NCBI GenBank assembly: GCA_007751475.1
Contig: CP036434.1
Span: forward strand, 7,445,524-7,509,523
Length of the DNA stretch: 64,000 nt
Reading direction: 5' to 3'
Source of the DNA: Saltatorellus ferox
GTDB taxonomy: Bacteria > Planctomycetota > UBA1135 > GCA-002686595
The position numbers and the translations under genes were made by a program. Below, in pieces: positions 49,107 to 57,584 of this stretch. The notes under the pieces were generated by a model that was given only the letters and a program-made list of their open reading frames with translations, ran no database searches and was not told where the DNA came from. Numbering within the stretch: the stretch's first letter is position 1; every line of letters begins with the position of its first letter.

Positions 49107-50949
49107 GGTCGGCTCGCAGCGGGGTGGATGGCTTCATCGGCAGGTCGAGGTGGAAGCGCGTTCCTTCGGGCGAGGTTTCGTACCTGATCTTACCCCCGAG
49201 TGCGCCAATGTGCTTCTTGACGATATAGAGGCCAAGCCCCGAGCCGGAAACTCCGGAGTGAAACCGCGCAAACATCTCGTAGGGCTGTCCGTCGTCGGCG
49301 CTGGGCATGCCCGTGCCATTGTCTTCCACGGTCAGATACAGCCTTTCCTCGCGGCAGGTGGCCGTGACCCGCACCCAGCGCTCAGCCCGATCGCGATCCG
49401 CGAACTTGATGCCGTTGCCAATCAGGTTGGTGAGGATCTGATAGAGCCGAATCCGGGTCAGGCAAGGAGGCTCAGGGACCTCCACGGACCACTGGAGGTC
49501 GACTCCCATCTCCTCGCTCAGGGCCCGGTGATCCTCAGCCAGATCGCCCAGGAGTGCGCCCAGATCGATCGGCTCCGGGTGCACGGTCGTGAGGTCCGCC
49601 TTGGCCGTATTCAGGATACCAAGGACCATCTCCTCCATCGCGGAGACACGCTTCTCGATCGCGGCCACGTTGAGAGCTACTTCCTCGAGCCGACCATCCA
49701 CCAGATCCTGCTGCATGTAGGTCGCGAGGCGCCGAATCGCCGTCAGGGGCGAACTGAGGTCGTGGGACGTTCGGTAGGCAAACTGAACGAGTTCTTCGTT
49801 CGAACGCTCGAGTTCCGCTCTCGTACGAACGATCTCGGTGATGTCCCAGTTGACGCCGACCATGCGGACGGGCTTCCCCCCGGCGTCCAGCACCAGATCC
49901 CCCATTCCCTGGATCGTACGGACGGTTCCATCGGGCCAGAGCACCCGGAAGATCGCGTCGAAACTGACGCGGTCCACGATGGCGCGCTGAATCTTCTCCA
50001 CGGCTTCGGTCCTGTCCTCCGGGTGAAGCCCGCGCTCCCAGGCCTCGTAGGCACCGGAGAACTCGGTTTCCTCCACGCCGTAGAGGCCGTACATCCGCGG
50101 ATCCCAGATGAGCTCGTTCGTGATGAGGTTCCAGTCCCACACGCCGATCCGGGCGCCCTCCAGGGCCAGCGTGAGGCGCCGATTCAGCTCCTCGATTCGG
50201 AGCTGCGCCTGCACCTCGTTCGTCCTCTCGATCGAGACTCCGGTGAAGCCGACGAGGTCGCCTTCCGCATCGTGCTTCGGCGATGCCTCACTGCGGACGT
50301 GCTTTCCCGTCTCGCCGCAGACCAGACGAAACTCCGCGGTGTAGGAGGTCCTGGTCTCGACCGCCCGATCGTGCAGAGCTCGAAGCCTCTCACGATCGTC
50401 CGGATGAACCTGCGCGAAATGCTCCTGCAAGGTGGGAGCCGGCAAGCTCTCCGATTTCCCATGGAGTCGGAACGTACCGGGAGTCCACTCCATCGCATCG
50501 GACGTGGCATCCCACCACCAGTGTCCGAGTCGGGCGATTCGCTCGCCCTCCATGATCCGCCGGAGCATGTCTTCCCGCTCCACCTCCAGCGACTTCCGCT
50601 CGTCGATGTCCTCGAAGACGCCCTGGAGCCGAATGAGATCGGCCCCTTCGAACACCGGCTCGCCGATCGCCCGAACCCAGCGTCGCCGCCCGGTGGCCGT
50701 CAGAATCTGAAGCTCGATGTCCCAGGGTCGTCTCTCGTGGATACCCTCCTGAACGCACCGCTCGATGATTGAACGATGCTCGGGCACGTAGTAGCTGATC
50801 CCGTCCTCCAGCCGAATCCGCTTCGACGGATCTTCCTCGTGGATGCGATAGGTCGCCGGACTCCAGTCGCAGGTAGAAGCGGCCACATCAAGGCTCCAGG
50901 TGCCGATGCTTCGCGTCTTCTCGATCAAGGACAGGATCGAATGGTTCAT
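49093..50949 (-). CDS. Multi-PAS sensor histidine kinase
   Basis: This 618-aa kinase shows no membrane helix. Three PAS/PAC units precede the kinase core: about 10-125 (IGTWSLDVAASTCDWSPATY, LQGVFEDIDERK), 135-245 (LGHWWWDATSDAMEWTPG, FTGVSIERTNE) and 255-375 (LALEGARIGVWDWN, VGVNWDITE). The HisKA histidine is H396 in YRTSHDLSSPLTAIRRLATY, a bacteriophytochrome-like variant. The ATPase part has LIGNGIKFADRDRAERWV, VEDNGTGMP and GVSGSGLGLYIVKKHI. The ATG at 50949 is preferred to a GTG at 50997 because homology begins soon after it. It drives the receiver protein encoded immediately downstream. Confidence 0.92.
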   Translation of the reverse strand: MNHSILSLIEKTRSIGTWSLDVAASTCDWSPATYRIHEEDPSKRIRLEDGISYYVPEHRSIIERCVQEGIHERRPWDIELQILTATGRRRWVRAIGEPVFEGADLIRLQGVFEDIDERKSLEVEREDMLRRIMEGERIARLGHWWWDATSDAMEWTPGTFRLHGKSESLPAPTLQEHFAQVHPDDRERLRALHDRAVETRTSYTAEFRLVCGETGKHVRSEASPKHDAEGDLVGFTGVSIERTNEVQAQLRIEELNRRLTLALEGARIGVWDWNLITNELIWDPRMYGLYGVEETEFSGAYEAWERGLHPEDRTEAVEKIQRAIVDRVSFDAIFRVLWPDGTVRTIQGMGDLVLDAGGKPVRMVGVNWDITEIVRTRAELERSNEELVQFAYRTSHDLSSPLTAIRRLATYMQQDLVDGRLEEVALNVAAIEKRVSAMEEMVLGILNTAKADLTTVHPEPIDLGALLGDLAEDHRALSEEMGVDLQWSVEVPEPPCLTRIRLYQILTNLIGNGIKFADRDRAERWVRVTATCREERLYLTVEDNGTGMPSADDGQPYEMFARFHSGVSGSGLGLYIVKKHIGALGGKIRYETSPEGTRFHLDLPMKPSTPLRADHDLR

Positions 50950-51093
50950 GCAGGTGGCTACGGTAGAGACGTGGAAGAAGTGGCCCGCAATCGCCACGAC
51001 TCCGGCCTGACTCGCAGAGCATCATAGGCAAGTGCTCCCTGTTCGCAGAAGGAAGTTGCCATGGTCGTTGGCGCAGACCCGGGGACTCGGACG

Positions 51094-51519
51094 TCAAGCC
51101 ACCCGGAGAAGCAGCCACACGACCACCGCGTAGCGGACCGCCTTGCCCAGTCCGACGAGCACGACGAACAGCCAGAGGGGCGTGCGCAGAACACCTGCGA
51201 TGAACGTCAGCGCGTCGCCGATCACCGGGACCCAGCCGAGCGTCAGCGTCCAAACGCCGCGGGCCTCGAACCAGCGGCTCGCCCGCTCCAGGCGCTCGGG
51301 CTTGAACGGGAACCAGCGCGCGTCCTGGAAGTGCAGGAAGTAGCGGCCGAGGCCCCAGTTCACGACCGAGCCCAGCGTGTTGCCGAGGGTGGCCACGGCC
51401 CATAGCTGAAAGGAGTCATGACCGCGCAGAAGCAGCGCGGCGAGCGTCGCCTCGGATACGCCGGGAAGCAGCGTTGCGGAAAGGAATGCGGCGGTGAAGA
51501 GGCCGACGAGGGCTTCCAA
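51094..51519 (-). CDS. YqaA-family (DedA/VTT-like) membrane protein
   Basis: This 141-aa inner-membrane protein resembles the YqaA group of the SNARE-associated/VTT superfamily. Characteristic parts are LVGLFTAAFLSATLLPGVSE, LWAVATLGNTLGSVVNWGLG, RYFLHFQDARWFPFKPERLE, WFEARGVWTLTLGWVPVIGD and PLTFIAG-like ALTFIAGVLRTPLWLFVVLV. The G(x)NxxGxxxxYxxGR-like element is replaced by GNTLGSVVNWGLGR. Substrate is unknown; the superfamily includes lipid scramblase-like proteins. It starts 6 bp after the stop of the sulfatase-like gene on the same strand and may be co-transcribed with it. Confidence 0.85.
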   Translation of the reverse strand: MEALVGLFTAAFLSATLLPGVSEATLAALLLRGHDSFQLWAVATLGNTLGSVVNWGLGRYFLHFQDARWFPFKPERLERASRWFEARGVWTLTLGWVPVIGDALTFIAGVLRTPLWLFVVLVGLGKAVRYAVVVWLLLRVA

Positions 51520-51525
51520 GCGGCT

Positions 51526-54186
51526 TCAGTCCTCGAAGAGCAGGCGCCACGGGCTGGTCTCCCAGGCACCGCCGCTCCGCGTCTCCGGATCCCACCAATC
51601 GGTGGAAGCCTCCTCGTCGGAGCCCGAGTAGCCAAGCTCCGCCAGAAGGGCCACGAGTTCCTCGGACGTCTCGGACTCGGCCGCGAGCCCGCTTCCCTCT
51701 CCGCTCGTGAGCCATTCGATCAAGCGCGCGCGCATCTTCCGGGCGCGTGGGAGGTTCTCCTGAAGAACGTCGACGGCCGCTTCCGGATCCTCTGCCAGAT
51801 GAAAGAGTTCGACGCGGCCGAACGGCCGCCTCTTCTCGGACCGCAACAGGCCGTGATCGTCGAGGGAAAGGTTGAGCAGCCATCCGTCTGCTTCCACACC
51901 GGCCTCGACCCCGCGGACGGACAGAAAGAACCGCGGGTTGGTCAGCGTCGGCTCGTCGATGGCCCAGCGCAGGTCACGGCCCGGATGATCCACCGCGTCG
52001 AGACCCGCGAGATTCAGCAACGTGCGCCCCACGTCGATCTGCCTGACGGGGACGTTCGTTTTCAGGTGAGTGGGTCCGCCCGGCCAGCGCATCAGAAGCG
52101 GAATATGAAGCGTGGATGGATAGAGTCCGCCGTGGGAAAACCAGATCTGGTGCTCTCCGAAGTTCTCGCCGTGATCTGCGGTGAAGGCCGTGATCCCTGC
52201 GCGGACGCGCGGCTCGTCCAGCAGCCTGGCCAGCTCACTGTCGAGGTAGTCGATCTCGGCGCGGTACTCGGCGCGGAAGAAGGTTTCCGGGTCGGTGACG
52301 CCCTTTCCCCACGCCGGGATGAGGTCCGCCGACAAGCTCGACTCGCGCGTCGGGTCCCGGGGATCCTCGTCCTCGGGGTAGTACCTGCCACTGAATGGCT
52401 CGGGCGGGGCATAGGGATCATGGGCATCGAAGAGATGCAGCCAGAGGAACACGGGCAGCCCTTCCGCGGATCGCATCCAATCCCGCGCCTGCGCCACCGA
52501 AACCGCTGCGTCGCGAACCTCGAGAGCCGACCCCCCCATGCGACGGAACCCCTGTCCGAATCCGCTGGTCGGATCCACGAGGTGCGGAGCGCTCGTCACG
52601 GCGAAGGTCGCGTACCCGGCGTCCTGGAAATGCTCCGCCAGCGTATTCGCGCGCTCGCTGAGTCGCACGTCGTTGGTGACGATCCGGGTATCGCGCGGGT
52701 GCATGCCGGTCAAGAGCGCCGCGTGGGACGGTGAGGTGACGTTCGTCGATGAGTAGCAGTTGAGGAAATTCACCCCGGCCAACCCGAGTTCATCCAGGGC
52801 CGGTGTGAACACGAGCTTGGCCCCCTCACTGAGCCCGATGTGGTCAGCCCGATGGGTGTCCGACGTGATGAGCACCACGGTCGGCACGGGCTCGATCTCG
52901 GGGTCCTGGCTGCGGATCGCAAGCGCCGGCGTCGAGACGAGCGAGAGGGTCGGGACCCCGGTTCCGCCACCTGCCAGATCGGAGCCAAGCAATTCCAGCG
53001 AGACGACGGCCGGCCCCGCTCCTTGACTCGACAGATCCATCCGACAGTCGTGCCATCCAAGCGCCTCGCTCTCGCTCGCAGCGGCGCCGAAGTCGAATGT
53101 CTCCGAGGCGATCTCGCGATCGCCCCGTCGAACGGTCACGCGGGCGCTGAGCCTCTGCCCGGCGGGCGTCATCCCGGGCACCTGCGCGAGGCTGAACTCC
53201 AGGGTGCCACCGGCGATGTCCGGGATATCGATTTCGAGCGGCGAGCCGGCGAGAAGTCCCACCGACTCGCGATAGTGATCACCGGACAGCCGATGGCCCG
53301 GCGACTCCACCGAGGGCAGGTAGCGGGACCACTCCCGGCGCAGGAGCGTGACCGAGGTCACGACGATCCGGTCGTCCTTGTTCCCCGTGAACAGCACGCT
53401 CAGTGACTCCGGCGGCCCCTGGAGCCCTCCCGTACCCGGAAGCGACAGGACGACGGGCTGCAGGCCGCTGGCACCGTTCAGCTTCGCCCCCGCGGAACTC
53501 GCAACGATCTTGCCTCCGCTCCTCGCTCGCACCGTGACCAGCTCTCCGCGGCGGGTGAATGTCTGCGCCTCGACGATGACCTCGTTGAAGCGCTCGTCGA
53601 TGCCGTTGAGGTCGATCTCCAGGCGCTTGCCGCTCCCCTGTCCTTCCAGCACGGTGCCATGGACGAGACGCTTCTTTCCGTCCGCGTCTCGACCCGCCAG
53701 AAACTCGACGTCCTCCGTACCGCCGGGCGCAGAGGAGCGCCACGGAGCTCCCTCCCGGTCCGGCCGAAAGGTCGCCACGACGACGGTCTCCGGAGCGTCG
53801 TTCGTGGCCGAATCCGCTCCGACCGGGCGCCGCCAGGCCAGGGATTGGAGGCCGATGGGCCCCGATGATCCCGAAGCGTTCGAATCCCCGGTGGAGCCGC
53901 GCGAATCGTCGCGGCCCGAGCAGGCGCTCCACGCGCAGGCAGTGCCGAGGAGAAGCGCGGACACCGCGATGCGGCTCCACGCAGGACGGGGAAGGTCGAA
54001 GCGGAGAATGCGAAGGGAGCTCAAAGTTCCGAAGAGGTCAAGGGTCAGGGGCGTCGCGACGGGGTCGATCTTAACGGGAACCCGAAGGCCGATGTTCAGT
54101 CTGAGGCCCTTCCAGGCCCGGTGAATTCGGCGCTCGATCCCCGTGAAGGCCCGAGCAAGAAGGGCGCTGGCTCGACGCGCATCCAC
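51526..54186 (-). CDS. Exported sulfatase-superfamily protein with Thr in the FGly position
   Basis: The C-terminal half (about 430-800 of 886 aa) is a sulfatase/alkaline-phosphatase-superfamily domain: VPTVVLITSDTHRADHIGLS, LGLAGVNFLNCYSSTNVTSP, LWLHLFDAHDPYAPPEPFSG, ITAFTADHGENFGEHQIWFS, HIPLLMRWPGG. The C/S-x-P-S-R motif is replaced by T484-S-P-S-H488, so formylglycine cannot form; Thr may act as the nucleophile, as in related phosphodiesterases. An N-terminal jelly-roll-like part (about 110-425) is not recognised. The GTG at 54186 gives a long tail before the signal (IAVSALLLGTACAWSACSG); a TTG at 54024 would give a normal lipoprotein signal and is equally likely to be the start. Confidence 0.78.
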   Translation of the reverse strand: MDARRASALLARAFTGIERRIHRAWKGLRLNIGLRVPVKIDPVATPLTLDLFGTLSSLRILRFDLPRPAWSRIAVSALLLGTACAWSACSGRDDSRGSTGDSNASGSSGPIGLQSLAWRRPVGADSATNDAPETVVVATFRPDREGAPWRSSAPGGTEDVEFLAGRDADGKKRLVHGTVLEGQGSGKRLEIDLNGIDERFNEVIVEAQTFTRRGELVTVRARSGGKIVASSAGAKLNGASGLQPVVLSLPGTGGLQGPPESLSVLFTGNKDDRIVVTSVTLLRREWSRYLPSVESPGHRLSGDHYRESVGLLAGSPLEIDIPDIAGGTLEFSLAQVPGMTPAGQRLSARVTVRRGDREIASETFDFGAAASESEALGWHDCRMDLSSQGAGPAVVSLELLGSDLAGGGTGVPTLSLVSTPALAIRSQDPEIEPVPTVVLITSDTHRADHIGLSEGAKLVFTPALDELGLAGVNFLNCYSSTNVTSPSHAALLTGMHPRDTRIVTNDVRLSERANTLAEHFQDAGYATFAVTSAPHLVDPTSGFGQGFRRMGGSALEVRDAAVSVAQARDWMRSAEGLPVFLWLHLFDAHDPYAPPEPFSGRYYPEDEDPRDPTRESSLSADLIPAWGKGVTDPETFFRAEYRAEIDYLDSELARLLDEPRVRAGITAFTADHGENFGEHQIWFSHGGLYPSTLHIPLLMRWPGGPTHLKTNVPVRQIDVGRTLLNLAGLDAVDHPGRDLRWAIDEPTLTNPRFFLSVRGVEAGVEADGWLLNLSLDDHGLLRSEKRRPFGRVELFHLAEDPEAAVDVLQENLPRARKMRARLIEWLTSGEGSGLAAESETSEELVALLAELGYSGSDEEASTDWWDPETRSGGAWETSPWRLLFED

Positions 54187-54226
54187 GGCGGCGGATGCGC
54201 CAGCGGCATCGATGAGGCTGGCCGCG

Positions 54227-54232
54227 TAAGCT
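54227..54232 (+). promoter_or_regulatory. -10 box (TAAGCT), leaderless geometry
   Basis: TAAGCT is followed by seven bases (ATTGCCC) and the ATG at 54240. This spacing favours the ATG over the in-frame TTG at 54234. No -35 or Shine-Dalgarno motif is clear. Confidence 0.5.
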
Positions 54233-54239
54233 ATTGCCC

Positions 54240-56942
54240 ATGAAACTCGCTCCCCGGCGCCTCATCCTGATTCTCTGCGCAACGTTTCTCGGCCCGATTC
54301 TCGGATGCCAGAGCGACACACCGAATGCACCGCGCGCGCCGAAGACCCCCGTGGGTCGCGCCGCCGATGGGAGCGTGATGACGCCCGTGAACCAGCTCAT
54401 CACGCCCCACGGACGGACCGCTGATCTACCGGGTCTGCGGCCCCAGGCCCTCGCCATGTCGAGGGACGGGCGCTCGATCTACGTCTCCGGCAAGACCGCC
54501 GAACTCCTCGTCATGGACGCCGAGACCCTGGATATCCGCCAGCGTGTTCAGCTGCCGTCCGAGGAGCAGCGCACCTCCGCCCCGCCCGTCTCCGATCACA
54601 TCCTCGACCCGGACACTCGCGGCCAGCTCTCGTTCACCGGACTCGTCGTCTCGCCCGACGGTGCGTCGATCTACCTCTCGAACGTCCGTGGATCGATCAA
54701 GGTCTTCCGGGTGGACGCGTCCGGGGCGGTGACCCCCTCCCACACGATCTCGCTTCCGCCCGCACGCGCACCGAAGCGCAGCGAAGAAATCCCGAGCGGC
54801 CTCGCCGTCACCGCCGACGGCGAGCGCCTCTTCGTCTGCGGCAACCTCTCGAACCAGCTCCTCGAAGTCGACCTCGCCTCGGGCTCGGTCCTTCGAACCT
54901 TCGCGGTGGGCGTCGCGCCCTTCGACGTCGTGCTGCACGACGGCTTCGCCTACGTGTCGAACTGGGGCGGGCCTCGGCCGAAGGAGGGCGAGGTCACCGG
55001 ACCGGCAGGACGCGGCACCGAGGTGCTCATCGATCCCGAGACCGGTATCGCCAGCCGCGGCTCGGTCAGTCTCATCGACCTCGGCACCGGCGCCACGCGC
55101 GAGGTGGAAACCGGGCGTCACACCTGCGCGCTCGCCATCTCCCCCGACGGCGAGTACCTCGTCTGTGCCCAGGCGGCCGACGACACGCTGACCGTGCTCG
55201 AAACCGGCACCGGCGCATTCGTCGAGAAGATCTGGTGCCGCGCGAAGCCCTCCGATCTGCTCGGCGCCACGCCCAACGCGCTCGCCTTCCACCCGGAGGG
55301 GCACCGGCTCTACGTCGCCAACGGCACGCAGAACGCGATCGCTGTCCTGGAGTTCGACCCGGAGGAGCGCGGCGAGTCCCGCGTGCTCGGCATGATCCCC
55401 GTCGGCTGGTTCCCGGGCGCGATCGCCGTCGATCTCGAGCGCGGGCAGCTCTGCGTGGCGAACATCAAGGGCCTCGGCGAAGGGCGTGGACGCGAAGGTG
55501 GGCTCGGCAACGAGTTCAACACCCACCAGTACCACGGCACTGTAACCCTGGCACCGCTGCCGGACCGAGAGGAACTCGAGGAGCTGTCCGCAAGGGTCGA
55601 CGCGAACCTTCGCCTCCCGGCGATCGAGGCCGCGCTCGCGCCGCCGCGACGCGGCCGCGCGCCGGTCGCGCTTCCAGAGCGTATCGGTGAGCCCAGCCTC
55701 ATCGAGCACGTCGTCTACATCATCAAGGAGAACCGCACCTACGACCAGATCCTCGGCGACGTCGACGGCGGCAACGGCGACCCGACGCTCTGCATCTTCG
55801 GCGAGGAGATCACACCGAACCAGCACGCCCTCGCGCGCGAGTTCGTCCTCCTGGACAACACCTACTGCGCCGGGATCCTCAGCGCGGACGGACACAACTG
55901 GTCGACGTCGGCCTTCGGCAACGACTACCTCGAGCGGAGCTTTGCGGGCTGGCCGCGAAGCTACCCGGACGGGATGCTGGAGCAGGATCGCGACGCGCTC
56001 GCGTACTCGCCCGCGGGGTTTCTCTGGGACCACGCCATCGCGGCGCGCGTTTCCCTTCGCAACTACGGCGAGTTCTGCATGCCCCGCGTCGGATGGACGG
56101 ACCCGAAGCGATCGGGCGAGCCCGACTTCCTCGCGTGCTTCGCGGCCTGGAAGGGCGATCGGGACGACGTCGCCTTCGGATGTCAGCCCGTCGTGCCGTC
56201 GCTGGAAGCGTACTCGCCCCGGCGCTACGTGGGCTGGAACATGTCCGTGCCAGATCAGTACCGCGCGGACGTCGTACTGGAGGACCTCGAGGCCTCGGAG
56301 GCGGCGGGCACCTATCCGCAGCTCACGCTGATCTGTCTGCCGAACGACCACACGAGCGGCACCTCGGCAGGCTGCCCGACGCCCCGCGCCTGCATGGCCG
56401 ATGGGGACCTCGCGGTGGGCCGGATCATCGAGGGCCTCAGCCACTCGTCGTTCTGGCCCAGGATGGCCATCTTCGTCATCGAGGATGATCCCCAGGCAGG
56501 CTGGGACCACGTGTCGGGGTACCGCACCACCGCATTCGTGGCGAGCCCCTACGCGCGCCGCGGAGCGCTGGTCAGCCAGCAGTACAACACGACCAGCATG
56601 CTGCGGACGATGGAGCAGATCCTCGGCATCCCGCCGATGAACCAGTTCGATGCGAGCGCGTCGCCGATGTTCGAGTGCTTCACGAACGAGCCGGACCTGA
56701 CGCCCTTCGTCGCGCAGGCCAACCGCGTGCCTCTCGACGAGATGAACCCTGACCCCGAGGCCATCGCGGACCCGATTCAGCGAGCGGACGCCGTCGCTTC
56801 GGCCGCGATCGACTGGTCGGCCATGGATCGCGCGCCGGAGGATCTCCTGAACCGCATCCTGTGGCGAGCGATGCGTGGAACGAGCGAGCCCTATCCAAAA
56901 TGGGCCATCGATCCGAATGCCGACGACGATGACGACGACTGA
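54240..56942 (+). CDS. Lipoprotein: YncE-like propeller fused to phosphoesterase domain
   Basis: This 900-aa lipoprotein has the signal APRRLILILCATFLGPILGC (lipobox ILGC). Residues about 60-470 form a YncE-like seven-bladed propeller with repeats such as PQALAMSRDGRSIYVSGKTA, FTGLVVSPDGASIYLSNVRG, PSGLAVTADGERLFVCGNLS and PNALAFHPEGHRLYVANGTQ. From about 485 there is a phosphoesterase domain of the phospholipase-C/acid-phosphatase family (VVYIIKENRTYDQILGDVDG, LLDNTYCAGILSADGHNWST, TLICLPNDHTSGTS, MAIFVIEDDPQAGWDHVSGY). This two-domain order is known for alkaline-phosphatase-like proteins; substrate undefined. It ends in an Asp-rich tail. A 19-bp hairpin follows the stop by 9 bases. Confidence 0.9.
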   Translation: MKLAPRRLILILCATFLGPILGCQSDTPNAPRAPKTPVGRAADGSVMTPVNQLITPHGRTADLPGLRPQALAMSRDGRSIYVSGKTAELLVMDAETLDIRQRVQLPSEEQRTSAPPVSDHILDPDTRGQLSFTGLVVSPDGASIYLSNVRGSIKVFRVDASGAVTPSHTISLPPARAPKRSEEIPSGLAVTADGERLFVCGNLSNQLLEVDLASGSVLRTFAVGVAPFDVVLHDGFAYVSNWGGPRPKEGEVTGPAGRGTEVLIDPETGIASRGSVSLIDLGTGATREVETGRHTCALAISPDGEYLVCAQAADDTLTVLETGTGAFVEKIWCRAKPSDLLGATPNALAFHPEGHRLYVANGTQNAIAVLEFDPEERGESRVLGMIPVGWFPGAIAVDLERGQLCVANIKGLGEGRGREGGLGNEFNTHQYHGTVTLAPLPDREELEELSARVDANLRLPAIEAALAPPRRGRAPVALPERIGEPSLIEHVVYIIKENRTYDQILGDVDGGNGDPTLCIFGEEITPNQHALAREFVLLDNTYCAGILSADGHNWSTSAFGNDYLERSFAGWPRSYPDGMLEQDRDALAYSPAGFLWDHAIAARVSLRNYGEFCMPRVGWTDPKRSGEPDFLACFAAWKGDRDDVAFGCQPVVPSLEAYSPRRYVGWNMSVPDQYRADVVLEDLEASEAAGTYPQLTLICLPNDHTSGTSAGCPTPRACMADGDLAVGRIIEGLSHSSFWPRMAIFVIEDDPQAGWDHVSGYRTTAFVASPYARRGALVSQQYNTTSMLRTMEQILGIPPMNQFDASASPMFECFTNEPDLTPFVAQANRVPLDEMNPDPEAIADPIQRADAVASAAIDWSAMDRAPEDLLNRILWRAMRGTSEPYPKWAIDPNADDDDDD

Positions 56943-56951
56943 TCCAAGTGC

Positions 56952-56989
56952 GAACGCCCGGCCTCCGCAGCTGCGGAGGTCGGGCGTTC
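56952..56989. terminator. Strong hairpin between phosphoesterase and zinc-ribbon genes (copy 2)
   Basis: Two 19-base arms (GAACGCCCGGCCTCCGCAG and CTGCGGAGGTCGGGCGTTC) abut with a single G-T wobble, forming a 38-base near-perfect palindrome. It lies 9 bases after the phosphoesterase stop and about 140 bases past the zinc-ribbon stop on the other strand, so it can serve both. It is conserved with the hairpin near 21134. No U-run follows. Confidence 0.7.
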
Positions 56990-57131
56990 TGGGTGCTGCG
57001 CTTACCGGGAACCGAAAACCCGGCGGCGCGGCGCGGCAGGCTGAGTGGGCCGGCCTGAGGGACAATCAGAGACGAGAGTGAGTCGAGTCAGAGTTCGCGC
57101 AGGGCAGAGCCCAGCGCGATGTTCGTGGCGC

Positions 57132-57368
57132 TCAGGCGGCGGCGCGGGCCGCGGCGGCGGCGGTGCGGCGAGCGTCCTTGCGAGGGCGGCCGCCCTTCGA
57201 CCTGCGCGCCGCCAGCTTGGCCTGAAGCGCTTCCCAGTCCGCGGCGGAGAACATCCGAACCTCGGCTCCACACTGGACGCAGTAGCTGCTCTCGATGCTG
57301 GAGAGGTAGCTCACGTATTCGTTGCAGCAGGAGCAGAACTTGGTGTCGTGGTGGAAGGCGCTGGTCAT
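57132..57368 (-). CDS. Small zinc-ribbon protein with basic AT-hook-like tail (paralog B)
   Basis: This 78-aa protein is the close paralog of the one at 21317-21553. It has the same CxxC pairs (FCSCCNEYVSYL, SSYCVQCGAEVRMF), helix (AADWEALQAKLAA), basic GRP motif (RRSKGGRPRKDARR) and Ala/Arg tail; differences are few and conservative, which indicates selection on protein function. Nucleic-acid binding is likely but inferred. The upstream sigma-54-like element and the downstream hairpin are also retained, so a whole transcription unit was duplicated. 57369-57584 upstream of it holds only that promoter. Confidence 0.82.
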   Translation of the reverse strand: MTSAFHHDTKFCSCCNEYVSYLSSIESSYCVQCGAEVRMFSAADWEALQAKLAARRSKGGRPRKDARRTAAAAARAAA

Positions 57369-57380
57369 GGGAGTCCATGG

Positions 57381-57396
57381 AGCACAGCCGTTGCCA
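57381..57396 (-). promoter_or_regulatory. Sigma-54-like promoter of zinc-ribbon gene B
   Basis: The minus strand reads TGGCAACGGCTGTGCT, with GG and GC 10 bases apart and the same GTGC variant as copy A. Thirteen bases separate GC from the ATG, exactly as in copy A. Conservation of this block while nearby sequence has drifted supports a function. Confidence 0.6.
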
Positions 57397-57584
57397 ACCG
57401 TGACCGCTACTCACGAAACTTCCCGTAAGCAGCTACCCCACAAGGTGTTGAGCTTGCCGACGCACCTGCTGTCGCTCGTACCCGGGCTGACAGCCCATGT
57501 CGAGGAATCTGAACACTGTCCATTTCGCGCAACGGATACGTCCATCGCGCAGGACATCCGCCTCCGTCCGAAGTTTCAGGAGCT

